Source: Actinomycetospora termitidis (GTDB lineage: Bacteria; Actinomycetota; Actinomycetes; Mycobacteriales; Pseudonocardiaceae). Taken from it: a stretch of DNA of 64,000 bases. The notes under the pieces are model-generated. The model had not been told where the DNA came from. It was given only the letters and a program-made list of their open reading frames with translations, and did not search any database. Where the stretch lies: positions 248,001-312,000 of the forward strand of contig NZ_JASVWF010000006.1 in NCBI RefSeq assembly GCF_030286555.1, in the 5' to 3' direction. This document shows, piece after piece, positions 17,073 to 25,656 of this stretch; position 1 is the first letter of the stretch, and every line of letters begins with the position of its first letter. Made by a program: the position numbers and the translations under genes.

Positions 17073-17122
17073 GACGTCAGTGGCAGCGCGCAGCGCGGAG
17101 TGCGCGCCGTGCCACTGACGTC
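17073..17122. repeat. Long inverted repeat inside the 48-bp repeat region
   Basis: GACGTCAGTGGCA (17073-17085) and TGCCACTGACGTC (17110-17122) are perfect 13-bp arms. Inside, GCGCGC (17086-17091) can pair with GCGCGC (17102-17107), giving a strong cruciform. There is no T-run, so a plain intrinsic terminator is not indicated. It interrupts the 48-bp lattice between blocks A and B. Confidence 0.75.
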
Positions 17123-17214
17123 GTTCGTGACCGTCGGCGATCCGGTCGTACGGGGCACCGGGTACCGGGCCCGAGGGCCGCTCCCCGACACCGCCAACCG
17201 CGACGCCCGCCTCT

Positions 17215-17571
17215 TGCGTCGCGCAACGCGACCGTCGCCTCGTGTGACCATCCGAGCCGTGTGCGTCGCGCACACGGCGGGCGCGGGTCGCGTCCCACCA
17301 CACGGGCGTTGCGGGACGCACACGGCCAGGGCAGTTCGCCCTCCACGACGTCGGCGTTGCGTCGCGCAACGGGGCTGTCGCCACGTGCCGTCCGTCCGGG
17401 CCGTGTGCGTCGCGCAACGGGGCTGTCGCCACGTGCCGACTGTCCCGGCCGTGTGCGTCGCGCAACGGGGCTGTCGCCACGTGCCGACTGTCCCGGCCGT
17501 GTGCGTCGCGCAACGGGGCTCTCGGAACGTGCCGACCGTCCCGGCCGTGTGCGTCGCGCAACGGCCCCCGC
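17215..17571 (-). repeat. 48-bp tandem repeat array, block B (orientation switches)
   Basis: Cores lie at 17216, 17263, 17311, 17359, 17407, 17455, 17503 and 17551, nearly all exactly 48 bp apart. From 17407 on the unit reads CCGTGTGCGTCGCGCAACG, the reverse complement of the block A core. The units between 17263 and 17371 mix both half-sites, producing near-perfect palindromes at 17257-17277 and 17355-17371. Four units from 17361 share the extra segment GGGCTGTCGCCACGTGCCG or close variants. Non-coding as far as can be seen. Confidence 0.82.
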
Positions 17572-17573
17572 GA

Positions 17574-18479
17574 TCACACGACCAGCACCAGGCGTCCCCG
17601 GACGTGCCCGCCGTCGCTGACGCGGTGGGCGTCGGCGATCCGCTCGAAGGGGAAGGTGTGGTCGACGGGCAGCCAGAAGCGGCCGGCGTCGACCAGGGCA
17701 CCGACGTCGTGCATCGCGTGGAACCCGTGCCCGTCGGTGAACCCGTTGCTGAAGTGCACGCCGTACTGTGCCGCGTCCATGTCGGCGACCGTGATGACGC
17801 GGCTCGGGTCGCCGGTGAGGTCGATCAACTCGGGGAGCACACCGCTGCCGGCGACGTCGAGCGCGACGTCCACGCCGTCCGGGACCAGGGCACGGACCCG
17901 GGTCGCCATGCCGTCGCCGTAGGTCACGGGCTCGGCGCCGAGGAGCCGCAGGTACTCCTGGTTCCGCGGCCCCGCCGACCCGATCACGCGCGCGCCTCGC
18001 GCGACGGCGAGCTGGACGACCGTGCTCCCGATCCCGCCGGACGCGCCGTTGACGAACAGCAGCGTGCCGTCCTTCACGCCGAGCTGGTCGAGACCTCGGG
18101 TCGCCGTCTCCAGGGCGACCGGCAGGGCGGCCGCGTCGACGAAGCCCAATGACGCGGGGATCGGCGCGCGGATCGTCAGCAGCGCGAGGTCGGCGGCCGC
18201 CGCGTGGTCGTCGCTCACCCCGAAGACCCGGTCGCCGACCGCCACGTCCGTCACGCCCTCCCCGACCTCGTCGACGATCCCGGCCACGTCGGTGCCGGTC
18301 GTCTGCGGCAGGTCGGCGCCGAAGCTCAGCGATCCGGACCGGAGCTTGGTGTCCGTGGCGCTGATCCCCGCCGCGTGGACGACGACCCGGACCTGACCCG
18401 GCCCCGGATGCGGATCCGGCCGCTCCACGATCTCCAGGACCTCGGGCCCGCCGTACCGGCTGAACTGGACTGCTCGCAT
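17574..18479 (-). CDS. NADP-dependent zinc-free quinone oxidoreductase / MDR family
   Basis: 301 aa, ATG at 18479. MRAVQFSRYGGPEVLEI start, GroES-like domain (VVVHAAGISATDTKLRSG, then TTGTDVAGIVDEVG), and nucleotide-binding LFVNGASGGIGSTVVQLAVARGARVIGSA (about 140-168). It lacks the zinc-ligand Cys cluster, as quinone oxidoreductases do. NADPH-dependent reduction of a quinone or enone is the usual family role. Divergent from a TetR gene with a palindromic operator between them, so induced by a small hydrophobic compound (inference). The downstream side is the repeat region. Confidence 0.92.
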   Translation of the reverse strand: MRAVQFSRYGGPEVLEIVERPDPHPGPGQVRVVVHAAGISATDTKLRSGSLSFGADLPQTTGTDVAGIVDEVGEGVTDVAVGDRVFGVSDDHAAAADLALLTIRAPIPASLGFVDAAALPVALETATRGLDQLGVKDGTLLFVNGASGGIGSTVVQLAVARGARVIGSAGPRNQEYLRLLGAEPVTYGDGMATRVRALVPDGVDVALDVAGSGVLPELIDLTGDPSRVITVADMDAAQYGVHFSNGFTDGHGFHAMHDVGALVDAGRFWLPVDHTFPFERIADAHRVSDGGHVRGRLVLVV

Positions 18480-18493
18480 CGCGCACCCTTGAT

Positions 18494-18506
18494 TTACCGT
18501 CGGTAA
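18494..18506 (+). promoter_or_regulatory. Putative TetR operator
   Basis: TTACCG-T-CGGTAA, a perfect 6-bp dyad in the 55-bp gap between the divergent oxidoreductase and tetR genes. A further GGTAAG half-site lies at about 18520-18525. Binding by the adjacent TetR protein is inferred. Confidence 0.7.
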
Positions 18507-18534
18507 GTTCCTGTCCACAGGTAAGCTACGGCCT

Positions 18535-19233
18535 ATGACGATGGGTGACCAGGTCTTCTGGCTCCGGGACGAGCCGGCGCGCGCCACCCGCCGTGCCACC
18601 CCGCTCACCCGCGAGCGCATCGTCGAGTCGGCCGTCGCCGAGCTGGACGAGCACGGGGCGGAACGCCTGACGATGCGGCGGCTCGCCCAGCGGCTCGAGG
18701 TCACGTCGACCGCGCTGTACTGGCACGTCGCGACGAAGGAGGATCTGCTCGACCTCGCGCTCGACCGTGCCGTCGGCGAGGTCGCCCTGCCCGATGCCGA
18801 CGACGAGCCCCGCGCCGCGATCCGTGCGCTCATGCACGGCTGGCGCGTCGCTCTGCTGGCGCACCCCTGGGCGCCGGTGCTGCTCGGCCGCCCGACGCTC
18901 GGACCGAACGTCCTCGCCCGGACCGAGTTCCTCCAGGCGATGCTGACCCGCGCGGGACTGTCCGGCGTCGAGCTCGCCTCGGCCGCCCGGCTGCTCTCCA
19001 CCCACGTCCTCGGGTCGGCGATGCAGGAGGTCTCGTGGCGGCGCGTGGACGACCCGGCACTCCTCGAGAAGGCCCGCGAGCACATCACGCGCCGCGCGGA
19101 CCTCTACCCGACGTTGAACTCCTCCGGCTTCCTCGACGCCGGGCGCCACTCGCCGGACGACCTCTTCTCCCTCGGCCTCGACCGCCTCCTCACCGCGGTG
19201 CTCGGACCGGCCTCACCGCCCCGTCGGTCGTAG
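18535..19233 (+). CDS. TetR family transcriptional regulator (TetR_C class)
   Basis: 232 aa. Arg-rich lead, then the HTH LTRERIVESAVAELDEHGAERLTMRRLAQRLEVTSTALYWHVATKEDLLDL (about 21-70), followed by a C-terminal domain like that of tetracycline repressor relatives (IRALMHGWRVALLAHPWAPVLLGRPTLGP). Controls the divergent oxidoreductase and itself through the palindrome at 18494-18506 (inference). The start ATG 18535 is followed by a second ATG two codons later; either could be used. Confidence 0.9.
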   Translation: MTMGDQVFWLRDEPARATRRATPLTRERIVESAVAELDEHGAERLTMRRLAQRLEVTSTALYWHVATKEDLLDLALDRAVGEVALPDADDEPRAAIRALMHGWRVALLAHPWAPVLLGRPTLGPNVLARTEFLQAMLTRAGLSGVELASAARLLSTHVLGSAMQEVSWRRVDDPALLEKAREHITRRADLYPTLNSSGFLDAGRHSPDDLFSLGLDRLLTAVLGPASPPRRS

Positions 19234-19294
19234 GAGCGCGTCGAGAGCGCGGACCAGCTCGCCGACCCGAGTGACCCGTCGGCCGGCCCCTGAT

Positions 19295-19312
19295 GCACCA
19301 CACACGGCACTC
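19295..19312 (-). repeat. Dispersed 18-mer (exact inverted copy at 54135)
   Basis: GCACCACACACGGCACTC is the exact reverse complement of 54135-54152, where it forms part of a hairpin. It lies in the 99-bp gap between tetR and the FMN reductase gene. Confidence 0.6.
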
Positions 19313-19332
19313 GTCGACCTACTGTTCCCGGC

Positions 19333-19854
19333 GTGCCCACGGTCCTGCTCCTCTCCGGCAGCACCCGCGTCGGCTCGACGAACACGGCCCTGCTCCGCAC
19401 GGCGGCTGCCCTCCGCCCCGAGGGCACGCGCCTCTATGACGGGCTGAAGGCCCTGCCGGCGTTCGACCCGGACGACGACGTCGACCCCCTCCCACCCGCC
19501 GTCGCGACCCTGCGGGCGGCGCTGGCCGCGGCCGACGCACTCCTGATCTGCACCCCCGAGTACGCGGGCGCCCTGCCGGGGGCGTTCAAGAACCTGCTCG
19601 ACTGGACCGTCGGCGGCGCGGAGATGCCCGGGATGCGGGTCGGCTGGATCAACGCGGCCGGGGTGGCGGCGCCGACCGGCGGGCAGGGCGCCCACGGCGA
19701 GCTCGCGACCGTGCTCGGGTACGTCCAGGCGCGCATCGTCGAGACCGCGTGCCGACGCGTGCCGCTCCAGCGGTCGCAGGTCGGCGACGACGGGCTGATC
19801 GCCGATCCCGAGGTGCGTCGGGAGGTCCGGGCGGCCCTCGACGCGCTGACTTGA
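19333..19854 (+). CDS. NAD(P)H-dependent FMN reductase family protein
   Basis: 173 aa, GTG start. Flavodoxin-like fold: VLLLSGSTRVGSTNTALLRTA at the N-terminus binds FMN phosphate. The segment LLICTPEYAGALPGAFKNLLDW (about 72-93) is the family signature. Reduces FMN, quinones or azo compounds with NAD(P)H. Single gene between tetR and a DUF4177 gene; specific partner unknown. Confidence 0.9.
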   Translation: MPTVLLLSGSTRVGSTNTALLRTAAALRPEGTRLYDGLKALPAFDPDDDVDPLPPAVATLRAALAAADALLICTPEYAGALPGAFKNLLDWTVGGAEMPGMRVGWINAAGVAAPTGGQGAHGELATVLGYVQARIVETACRRVPLQRSQVGDDGLIADPEVRREVRAALDALT

Positions 19855-19888
19855 CCATGACGTCGCGGCACGGTGTCTGCTCGCGTCC

Positions 19889-20080
19889 ATGGACAACCGG
19901 TTCCAGTACAAGGTGCTCACCTACAAGCTCGGCTGGAAGGGCTTCAAGTACGAGCAGATGGAGCAGGACCTCAACGAGCTCGGCGCCCAGGGGTGGGACA
20001 CCGTCAGCACCCTCGCGCCGTCGTACGGGCAGGGACAGACGCTCGACGTCGCCGTCATCCTCAAGCGGACGGTGGGCTGA
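19889..20080 (+). CDS. DUF4177-like small protein
   Basis: 63 aa. FQYKVLTYKLGWKGFKYEQMEQDLNELGAQGWDTVSTLAPSYG, then VAVILKRTVG. The pattern of an initial beta strand, a helix with LNELGAQGW and a last strand ending in a basic tail matches DUF4177 proteins. Function unknown. ATG start; no clear partner gene. Confidence 0.75.
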   Translation: MDNRFQYKVLTYKLGWKGFKYEQMEQDLNELGAQGWDTVSTLAPSYGQGQTLDVAVILKRTVG

Positions 20081-20097
20081 GCGCCGACGATGGGCCG

Positions 20098-20888
20098 ATG
20101 AGCCGCTACGGGCTGGAGCTGGACGACACCGAGCACGAGCGGTTGCGGCGCCAGGCCGCCGGCGTCCACCTGCTCGACGACGACCTGTGGGAGACCGCGG
20201 CATCGGGCCCGGCGCGCGGGTCGCCGACCTCGGCTGCGGGCCCGCGGCGGTCCTGCTCGAGCTGCGCGAACGGGTGGGCGTGCACGGCGTGCTGCGCGGC
20301 GTCGACGCCGACCCGGACATGGTCGAGCGGGCCCGGGCCGACGCGGCCGCGGCGGGGGCGGACAACGTCGGCGTCTCGCGGGGCGACGCCGACGACTCCG
20401 GCCTGCCGGCGGGCGAGTTCGACTGCGTACTCGTCCGGCTGGTCCTGCTGCACAACGGCGGCCGCGAGCAGGCGATCGTCGACCACGCCGCCTCGCTCGT
20501 GCGCCCGGGCGGCGTGGTGTTCCTGTACGACCTGGACACGACGATGGTCCGGGTCGTCCCGCCGACGGCGCCGGTCTCGGAGATGGGGGAGCGGTTCCAC
20601 GACTACCAGCGCCGGGTCGGCAACGACCCCGGCGTCGGCACCCGCCTGCCGGAGCTGCTGGAGTCGGCGGGCCTGACCGTCGAGGCGTTCCGGGGGCAGT
20701 GCCGCACCGGGCGGCGCAACCCGGGGCAGCGCGGTCCGATCTGGGCGGCGCGGCGGGCGATGCTGGCGCAGGGCGTCGTCACCGAGGAGGACCTCGATCG
20801 CTGGGACCGCGAGTTCGCGGTGCTCGAGGCGGCGCCGGTGCAGCCGTGGATGGTCGTGTCGGTCTTCACCGCACTCGGGAGGCGGTGA
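20098..20888 (+). pseudogene. SAM-dependent methyltransferase gene with a frameshift near 20200
   Basis: The N-terminus (MSRYGLELDDTEHERLRRQAAGVHLLDDDLWETA) is in one frame. The catalytic part, GPGARVADLGCGPAAVLLEL with the SAM-binding DLGCGP, then GVDADPDMVERAR, and on to TALGRR at 20888, is in another. The switch falls in the GCGGCATC at about 20197-20204, where one missing G in a G run would restore a continuous methyltransferase of about 263 aa. Codon use is normal on both sides, so the break is recent or a sequencing error. If real, the gene is inactive. No neighbour suggests a substrate. Confidence 0.75.
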
Positions 20889-20961
20889 AGAATTCCGGCG
20901 GTCGTCGTCGATTCCGCGGGGTGCCGTTCGTGGAGACCACGACGACCCCGAGGAGGACACG

Positions 20962-21843
20962 ATGACCGAGCACACGACGACCGAGTACCTGCCGACCCCG
21001 ACGACGGCGCTGACGGACCTGGCGATGGTCGAGTCCGGACGCTGGCACGACGGGCGCCTGTGGTTCGCGCACTGGGTCGCGGGCGAGGTGATCGCGGCCG
21101 ACCCGTCGTCGGGAACGACCGAGGTGATCGCTCCCGGACCGGAGCGCATGGGCTGGGCGATCGACTGGCTCCCCGACGGCCGACTGCTGGTCACGGGCGA
21201 CGACACGACCGTCCACGGTCCCGACGGCGGGTCGGCGCGGTTCAGCGCGCAGGGCGGCAACGAGATCGCGATCGACCCGCGCGGGCACGTCTACGTGAAC
21301 GGGGCCGACTTCGACTTCCTCGGCGGCGGCGCCCCGGAGCCCGGATGGATCCGGCTCCTCGGGCCCGACGGGTCGGTGCGCGACGTCGCGGGGGACATCG
21401 AGTTCCCCAACGGCATGCTGGTGACCCCGGACGGCCGGACGTTGGTGGTCGCCGAATCGTTCGCCGGGCGGCTGAGCGCGTTCGACATCGCGGACGACGG
21501 GTCGCTGACGAACCGGCGGGTGTGGGCCGAGGGCCTGGGGCCGGACGGCATCTGCATCGACGGCCAGGGTGGCATCTGGGCGCAGACCGCGGACACGTTC
21601 GCGCACGGCGGCAGCGGACCGGCCGGCGCGATCGTGCGGGTGCTCGAGGGCGGCGAGATCACGCACCGCGTGGAGACCGACCAGCCGTGCTTCGCGTGCG
21701 CCCTGGGCGGGCCGGACGGTCGCGACCTGTTCCTGCTCTGCAACGACTGGGAGGGCATCGAGACCGCGTACGCCGTCACGGAGCGGCGATCGGCCCGCGT
21801 GCTCACCACTCGCGCGCCGTTCGCCGCTCCAGGATTGGGCTGA
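20962..21843 (+). CDS. SMP-30/gluconolactonase/LRE family protein
   Basis: 293 aa, ATG with GAGGAGG seven bases upstream. Six-bladed beta-propeller lactonase family: ESGRWHDGRLWFAHWVAGEVIAAD, the segment GNEIAIDPRGHVYVNG, EFPNGMLVTPDGRTLVVAESFAGRLSAFDI, and GPDGICIDGQGGIWAQ. The E near the start, the N in FPNG and the D in GPDG are the positions that bind the catalytic divalent metal in this family. Hydrolyses a sugar or other lactone. Isolated gene; substrate unknown. Confidence 0.9.
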   Translation: MTEHTTTEYLPTPTTALTDLAMVESGRWHDGRLWFAHWVAGEVIAADPSSGTTEVIAPGPERMGWAIDWLPDGRLLVTGDDTTVHGPDGGSARFSAQGGNEIAIDPRGHVYVNGADFDFLGGGAPEPGWIRLLGPDGSVRDVAGDIEFPNGMLVTPDGRTLVVAESFAGRLSAFDIADDGSLTNRRVWAEGLGPDGICIDGQGGIWAQTADTFAHGGSGPAGAIVRVLEGGEITHRVETDQPCFACALGGPDGRDLFLLCNDWEGIETAYAVTERRSARVLTTRAPFAAPGLG

Positions 21844-21924
21844 ACGGTGGATTGAGCGGTCTCCGACGGGTGACGGGGCGCCTCCTCGCCTAACGAGGTC
21901 CGGCCGGGAACAGACGGATCAGGC

Positions 21925-23496
21925 ATGGATCACGAGAAGATCACGGCCCGGGAGCTGGACGAGGCCCTCGCCGAGCATTCCCGGGTCGTGGTGACCGGTC
22001 CGTCGCTGGTCGCTGTGCGAGCGGCCGTCGAGGCGGTGTTCGACCGCGTCGAGGGGGCCACGCGCGACGGGGCCGCCGGCCTGCTCGTCGTCCCCGACGC
22101 CCCGCCCGCCGTGCTCGAGCGGCTGCTCGGGACCGATCGGCGCATGGTGCTCGGGGTGCGGCCCGCCGTCCTCGACGCGGTCGCCAGTGCGGACCTCGAC
22201 GCCGGGATCGTCTCCGTCGAGATCCTTCCCGACACCGGGTCGGGCCCGGTCGGGGAGGTCGTGCGGGCCGTCGTCGACCGGGACCGACTCGCCGTCGAGG
22301 GCCCGCTCGACGAGACCGAACTGGCCGCGCTCGTCGGCCGGGAGGACGTCGCGGAGGAGCTCGAGGCGGCGATCGGGGCCGGGCTGGTCGTCCGCGACGG
22401 CGCCCACCTCGCGCCCGCACCCGCCGTCGTCGACCTCGCGGAGAGCGCGGCCGGGTGGCCGGTCACCCCGGAGTTCGCCCGCCGCCTGCGGGACGCGGGC
22501 GATCCCGCGCGGCTCGTCGTCCCCGGCCGGATCGCGGTCGCGCGGGGCGACGTCGGCGTGGGGCCGGTGCTGCTCGGGCGGCTCGACCCGGACGACGTGC
22601 CGGTCGAGGCGGCCTGGGCGGTCGCGACCGCGGCCGAGGAGCGGGGCTACGACGACGCCGCCGCGCGCTGGCACCGTTCGGTCGCCACCCGCGGCGACGC
22701 CGACGACGCGCGTGCCTCCCGGCGGGCTGCCGGCCTGGCCGAGCTCCGGTGCGGCCGTCGCCGTGCCGCCCGTGACCTGCTCACCGGCATCGACGGCGCC
22801 GACCGCGCCACCCAGGACGTCCTCGCCCGCCTCGTGCTGGCCGACGCGACCACCGAGGAAGCCCGCCGCGAGGCCCGCCGCCGCTTCGAGCTCGCGGCCG
22901 ACGGCGACGACGAGCTCGCCGCCTCCGCCGCGCTCGCCCTGGTCAGCATGTCCCGCGAGGATCACGACGACGAGGCGACCGTGCGCTGGCTCCGGGCGGC
23001 GGCACGCTGCACGACCGACCGCGAACGCGGGGTCCGCGCGCGCATCGTCGTCATCCCGGTGCTGGCCCGCCTCGGCCGGCTCGCGGAGGCCGACGAGGCC
23101 GCGGACGCACTGGGCGCCTTCCTCACCGACACCGACCCGCGCGCCTGGCGGGAGGCCCTCGGCCTCGCCCGCGCCGCGATCGCCCGGCAGCGTGGCGACC
23201 TCGACCGGGCCCGCGTGGAGCTGGCCGCGATCACGGCCGACGTCCGCGGACCGGCCTGGGCCGCGGCGTCCGTCGAGCTCGACGTCGAGCAGGGGCGGTG
23301 GACCGCGCTGCTCGACGACCGCCCGGAGTGGGTCTTCCTGCGCGACGTCCGGCGGGACCGTCCGGAGCTGTCGTCCTCGACCGACCCGCAGCAGCGCCTC
23401 CGGGCCGCCCGCGACCTCACCCTCCTGCGCGAGGACTGGTCGGTGCCGGTCCCGGCGCCGCGGGAGGCGCCCCGGGATCTCTCACGCCGGCGCTGA
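21925..23496 (+). CDS. Protein of unknown function with helical-repeat (TPR-like) C-terminal half
   Basis: 523 aa, ATG start. The first 90 residues (VVVTGPSLVAVRAAVEAVFDRVE) look like a degraded alpha/beta domain without a Walker A motif. From about residue 225 to 490 the sequence is a run of Ala/Arg-rich helix pairs (AAEERGYDDAAARWHRSVATRGD; RLGRLAEADEAADALGAFL; AAIARQRGDLDRARVELAAI) with TPR-like spacing. This resembles the middle of large ATP-dependent LuxR regulators but without the NTPase or the HTH. Convergent with iclR, overlapping it by 15 bp. Family not recognised. Confidence 0.7.
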   Translation: MDHEKITARELDEALAEHSRVVVTGPSLVAVRAAVEAVFDRVEGATRDGAAGLLVVPDAPPAVLERLLGTDRRMVLGVRPAVLDAVASADLDAGIVSVEILPDTGSGPVGEVVRAVVDRDRLAVEGPLDETELAALVGREDVAEELEAAIGAGLVVRDGAHLAPAPAVVDLAESAAGWPVTPEFARRLRDAGDPARLVVPGRIAVARGDVGVGPVLLGRLDPDDVPVEAAWAVATAAEERGYDDAAARWHRSVATRGDADDARASRRAAGLAELRCGRRRAARDLLTGIDGADRATQDVLARLVLADATTEEARREARRRFELAADGDDELAASAALALVSMSREDHDDEATVRWLRAAARCTTDRERGVRARIVVIPVLARLGRLAEADEAADALGAFLTDTDPRAWREALGLARAAIARQRGDLDRARVELAAITADVRGPAWAAASVELDVEQGRWTALLDDRPEWVFLRDVRRDRPELSSSTDPQQRLRAARDLTLLREDWSVPVPAPREAPRDLSRRR

Positions 23497-24294
23497 GGCC
23501 CCGTTCGTCTGCTGGCGGGCCAGCTCGTCCACCAGCACGTCCGCCGTCGCCTGCAGCTTCGGGACGGCGGAGCGCAGCAGCTCGTCGGTCATGCGCGTCG
23601 TCGGACCGGAGATCGACACCGCGGCGGGCAACGAGCCGTCCAACGCGACCGCGACGCACCGCACGCCCAGCTCCTGCTCGCCCTCGTCGACCGCGTAGCC
23701 CGCCTCGCGCACACGGTCCAGCTCGCGCTCGAACGCGCCGAGGTCGGTGATCGTGTTGTCGGTGTGCGCGACCAGGTCGGTGTGCCGGAGGATCTCCCGG
23801 GTGCGCTCCGCGGGCATCTGCGCGAGCAGCGCCTTCCCGACCGCCGTGCAGTGCGGAGAGACCCGCCGTCCGACCTCGGTGAACATCCGCATCGAGTGCC
23901 GGCCCGGCGCCTGCGCGACGTAGACGACCTGCGCGCCCTCCATGAGCGCCAGGTTCGCGGTCTCGCCGATCGCGTCCACCAGCTCCGTCAGCCGCGGCAT
24001 CGCCCACACCCCGACGAGCCGCCCGGCGGTGTCGCCGAGCCGCACCAGCCGCGGGCCGAGCGCGTACTCCCGCGACGACTCCTGCCGCACGTACCCACGC
24101 CCGACCAGCGTCCGCATCAGGCGGTAGATCGTCGGCAGCGGCAGGCCGGAGGTGGCCGCGAGCTGGGACAGGCCGACGGTGCCGCCGGCGTCCGTCATCG
24201 CCTCGAGCAGGTCGATGGCCCGCTCGACCGACTGCACGGTGCCCGACCGCGCCGGAGCCGCCTCGCCGCCGTCACCGATATCGGCCTTTCGCAT
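23482..24294 (-). CDS. IclR family regulator, probable repressor of the ureide cluster (AllR-like)
   Basis: 270 aa, ATG 24294. Winged HTH TVQSVERAIDLLEAMTDAGGTVGLSQLAATSGLPLPTIYRLMRTLVGRGYVRQ (about 19-72), then an IclR effector domain (LVDAIGETANLALMEGAQVVYVAQ, HCTAVGKALLAQMP, ELGVRCVAVALDGSLPAAVSISGPTTRM). It lies at the end of the allantoinase operon. In other bacteria AllR, an IclR protein, represses allantoin genes with glyoxylate or allantoin-derived effectors. A box resembling those in the divergent promoter region overlaps its start codon, suggesting autoregulation (inference). Confidence 0.9.
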   Translation of the reverse strand: MRKADIGDGGEAAPARSGTVQSVERAIDLLEAMTDAGGTVGLSQLAATSGLPLPTIYRLMRTLVGRGYVRQESSREYALGPRLVRLGDTAGRLVGVWAMPRLTELVDAIGETANLALMEGAQVVYVAQAPGRHSMRMFTEVGRRVSPHCTAVGKALLAQMPAERTREILRHTDLVAHTDNTITDLGAFERELDRVREAGYAVDEGEQELGVRCVAVALDGSLPAAVSISGPTTRMTDELLRSAVPKLQATADVLVDELARQQTNGASAPA

Positions 24295-24300
24295 GGTGGA
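24287..24300 (+). promoter_or_regulatory. Putative IclR/AllR box over the iclR start
   Basis: TTTCGCATGGTGGA spans the iclR start codon and differs at one position from the box TTTCGCATCGTGGA at 28271-28284. Only 3 bp separate it from the allantoinase stop at 24304. Confidence 0.45.
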
Positions 24301-24303
24301 AGG

Positions 24304-25656
24304 TTACCGGGCGGCGCCGACCTCGACCGCTCCGCGCCGCAGCAGCCGCCCGCGCGGGGTCGACCCGTCGACCTCGGCGCCCGCGAGGAACGTCCGCCGC
24401 ACCGCCCCGGACAGCGCGCGACCGGCGTAGGCAGTCACCGGGTTGCGGTGGTATAGCCGCGCCGCGTCCACGACGAAGGCCTCGTCCGGGGCGAAGACCG
24501 CGAAGTCGGCGTCGTAGCCCAGCGCGATGCGTCCCTTGCCGGTGAGGCGCACTAGCTCCGCGGGCCGGGTCGCCATCCAGTCCACGACCCGCTCCAGGGC
24601 GATCCCGCGGTGCCGCGCCTCGGTCCACACCAGCGACAGCCCCAGCTGCAGCGAGGAGATGCCGCCCCAGGCCTGGCCGAAGTCGCCCGAGTCGAGGAGC
24701 TTGAGCTCGACGGTGCTGGGGGAGTGGTCGGAGACGATGCAGTCGATCGTGCCGTCGACCAGGCCCTGCCAGAGCAGCTCGCGGTTGCCGGCCTCGCGGA
24801 TCGGCGGGCAGCACTTGTGCGTGGTCGCGCCGTCGGGGATCTCCTCGGCGATCAGCGTCAGGTAGTGCGGGCAGGTCTCCGCGGTGATCCGGACGCCGTC
24901 GCGCCGGGCGCTGGCGAGCATCGGCAGCACGTCCGACGACGACACGTGCAGCACGTGCGCCCGTGCCCCGGTCCAGCGGGCCCGCTCGATCACCTCGGCG
25001 ACGGCGAGGTTCTCCGCGCCGCGCGGCCGGGACGCCAGGAAGGACGCGTACCGCGCGCCGGACGGGGTGGGAGCGTGGTCGATCGCCCGGGAGTCCTCGG
25101 CGTGAACGATCATGACGGCGTCGAAGGTCGCCAGCTCGGCCATGTCGCGTTCCATCTCGTCCGCGTCCAGCGGCGGGAACTCGTCGACCCCCGAATGCAG
25201 CAGGAAGCACTTGAAGCCGAACACGCCCTCGTCGTGCAGCGGGCGCAGGTCGTCGTGGTGACCCGGGACCGCGCCGCCCCAGAACCCGACGTCGACGAAG
25301 GCCTGGTCGGCGGCGACCGCACGTTTGGTGTGCAGCGCCTCGACGTCGACCGTCGGGGGAATGCTGTTGAGCGGCATGTCGACGATGGTCGTGACGCCGC
25401 CGGCGGCAGCGGCCCGCGTCGCGGAGGCGAACCCTTCCCACTCGGTGCGGCCGGGTTCGTTGACGTGCACGTGGGTGTCGACGAGGCCGGGCAGCAGCAC
25501 CTCGTCGTCGGCGAGCTCCACGACGCGCTCGGCCGCCAGGCCGTTCCCGAGCGGCTCGATGGCGACGACGCGGCCGTCGGTCACGCCGACCTCGCGGGCC
25601 GCCTCACCCGCCGTCGTGAGGACGCGTCGTCCGCGGACGACCAGATCGAAGGTCAT
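24304..25656 (-). CDS. allB: Allantoinase
   Basis: 450 aa, ATG 25656 with GGAGGG upstream. Amidohydrolase superfamily: [17 protein letters not shown] (metal His and substrate loop), [14 protein letters not shown] (carboxylated Lys), IVHAEDS, CPHYLTL, and CIVSDHSPS (metal Asp). Hydrolyses allantoin to allantoate in the cytoplasm. The length and [11 protein letters not shown] favour allantoinase over dihydropyrimidinase or hydantoinase, and the context agrees: racemase-fold protein and permease upstream, allantoicase and urate oxidase on the divergent operon. It overlaps the preceding gene by four bases. Confidence 0.95.
   Translation of the reverse strand: MTFDLVVRGRRVLTTAGEAAREVGVTDGRVVAIEPLGNGLAAERVVELADDEVLLPGLVDTHVHVNEPGRTEWEGFASATRAAAAGGVTTIVDMPLNSIPPTVDVEALHTKRAVAADQAFVDVGFWGGAVPGHHDDLRPLHDEGVFGFKCFLLHSGVDEFPPLDADEMERDMAELATFDAVMIVHAEDSRAIDHAPTPSGARYASFLASRPRGAENLAVAEVIERARWTGARAHVLHVSSSDVLPMLASARRDGVRITAETCPHYLTLIAEEIPDGATTHKCCPPIREAGNRELLWQGLVDGTIDCIVSDHSPSTVELKLLDSGDFGQAWGGISSLQLGLSLVWTEARHRGIALERVVDWMATRPAELVRLTGKGRIALGYDADFAVFAPDEAFVVDAARLYHRNPVTAYAGRALSGAVRRTFLAGAEVDGSTPRGRLLRRGAVEVGAAR

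Noticed and set aside
17073..17122. Intrinsic terminator for the membrane-protein gene at 16080
   Set aside because: No T-run on either side, and more than 250 bp beyond the stop codon; kept only as an inverted repeat.
16819..17571. CRISPR array
   Set aside because: The conserved core is only about 18 bp and degenerate, spacers are related to each other, orientation switches, and there are no cas genes.
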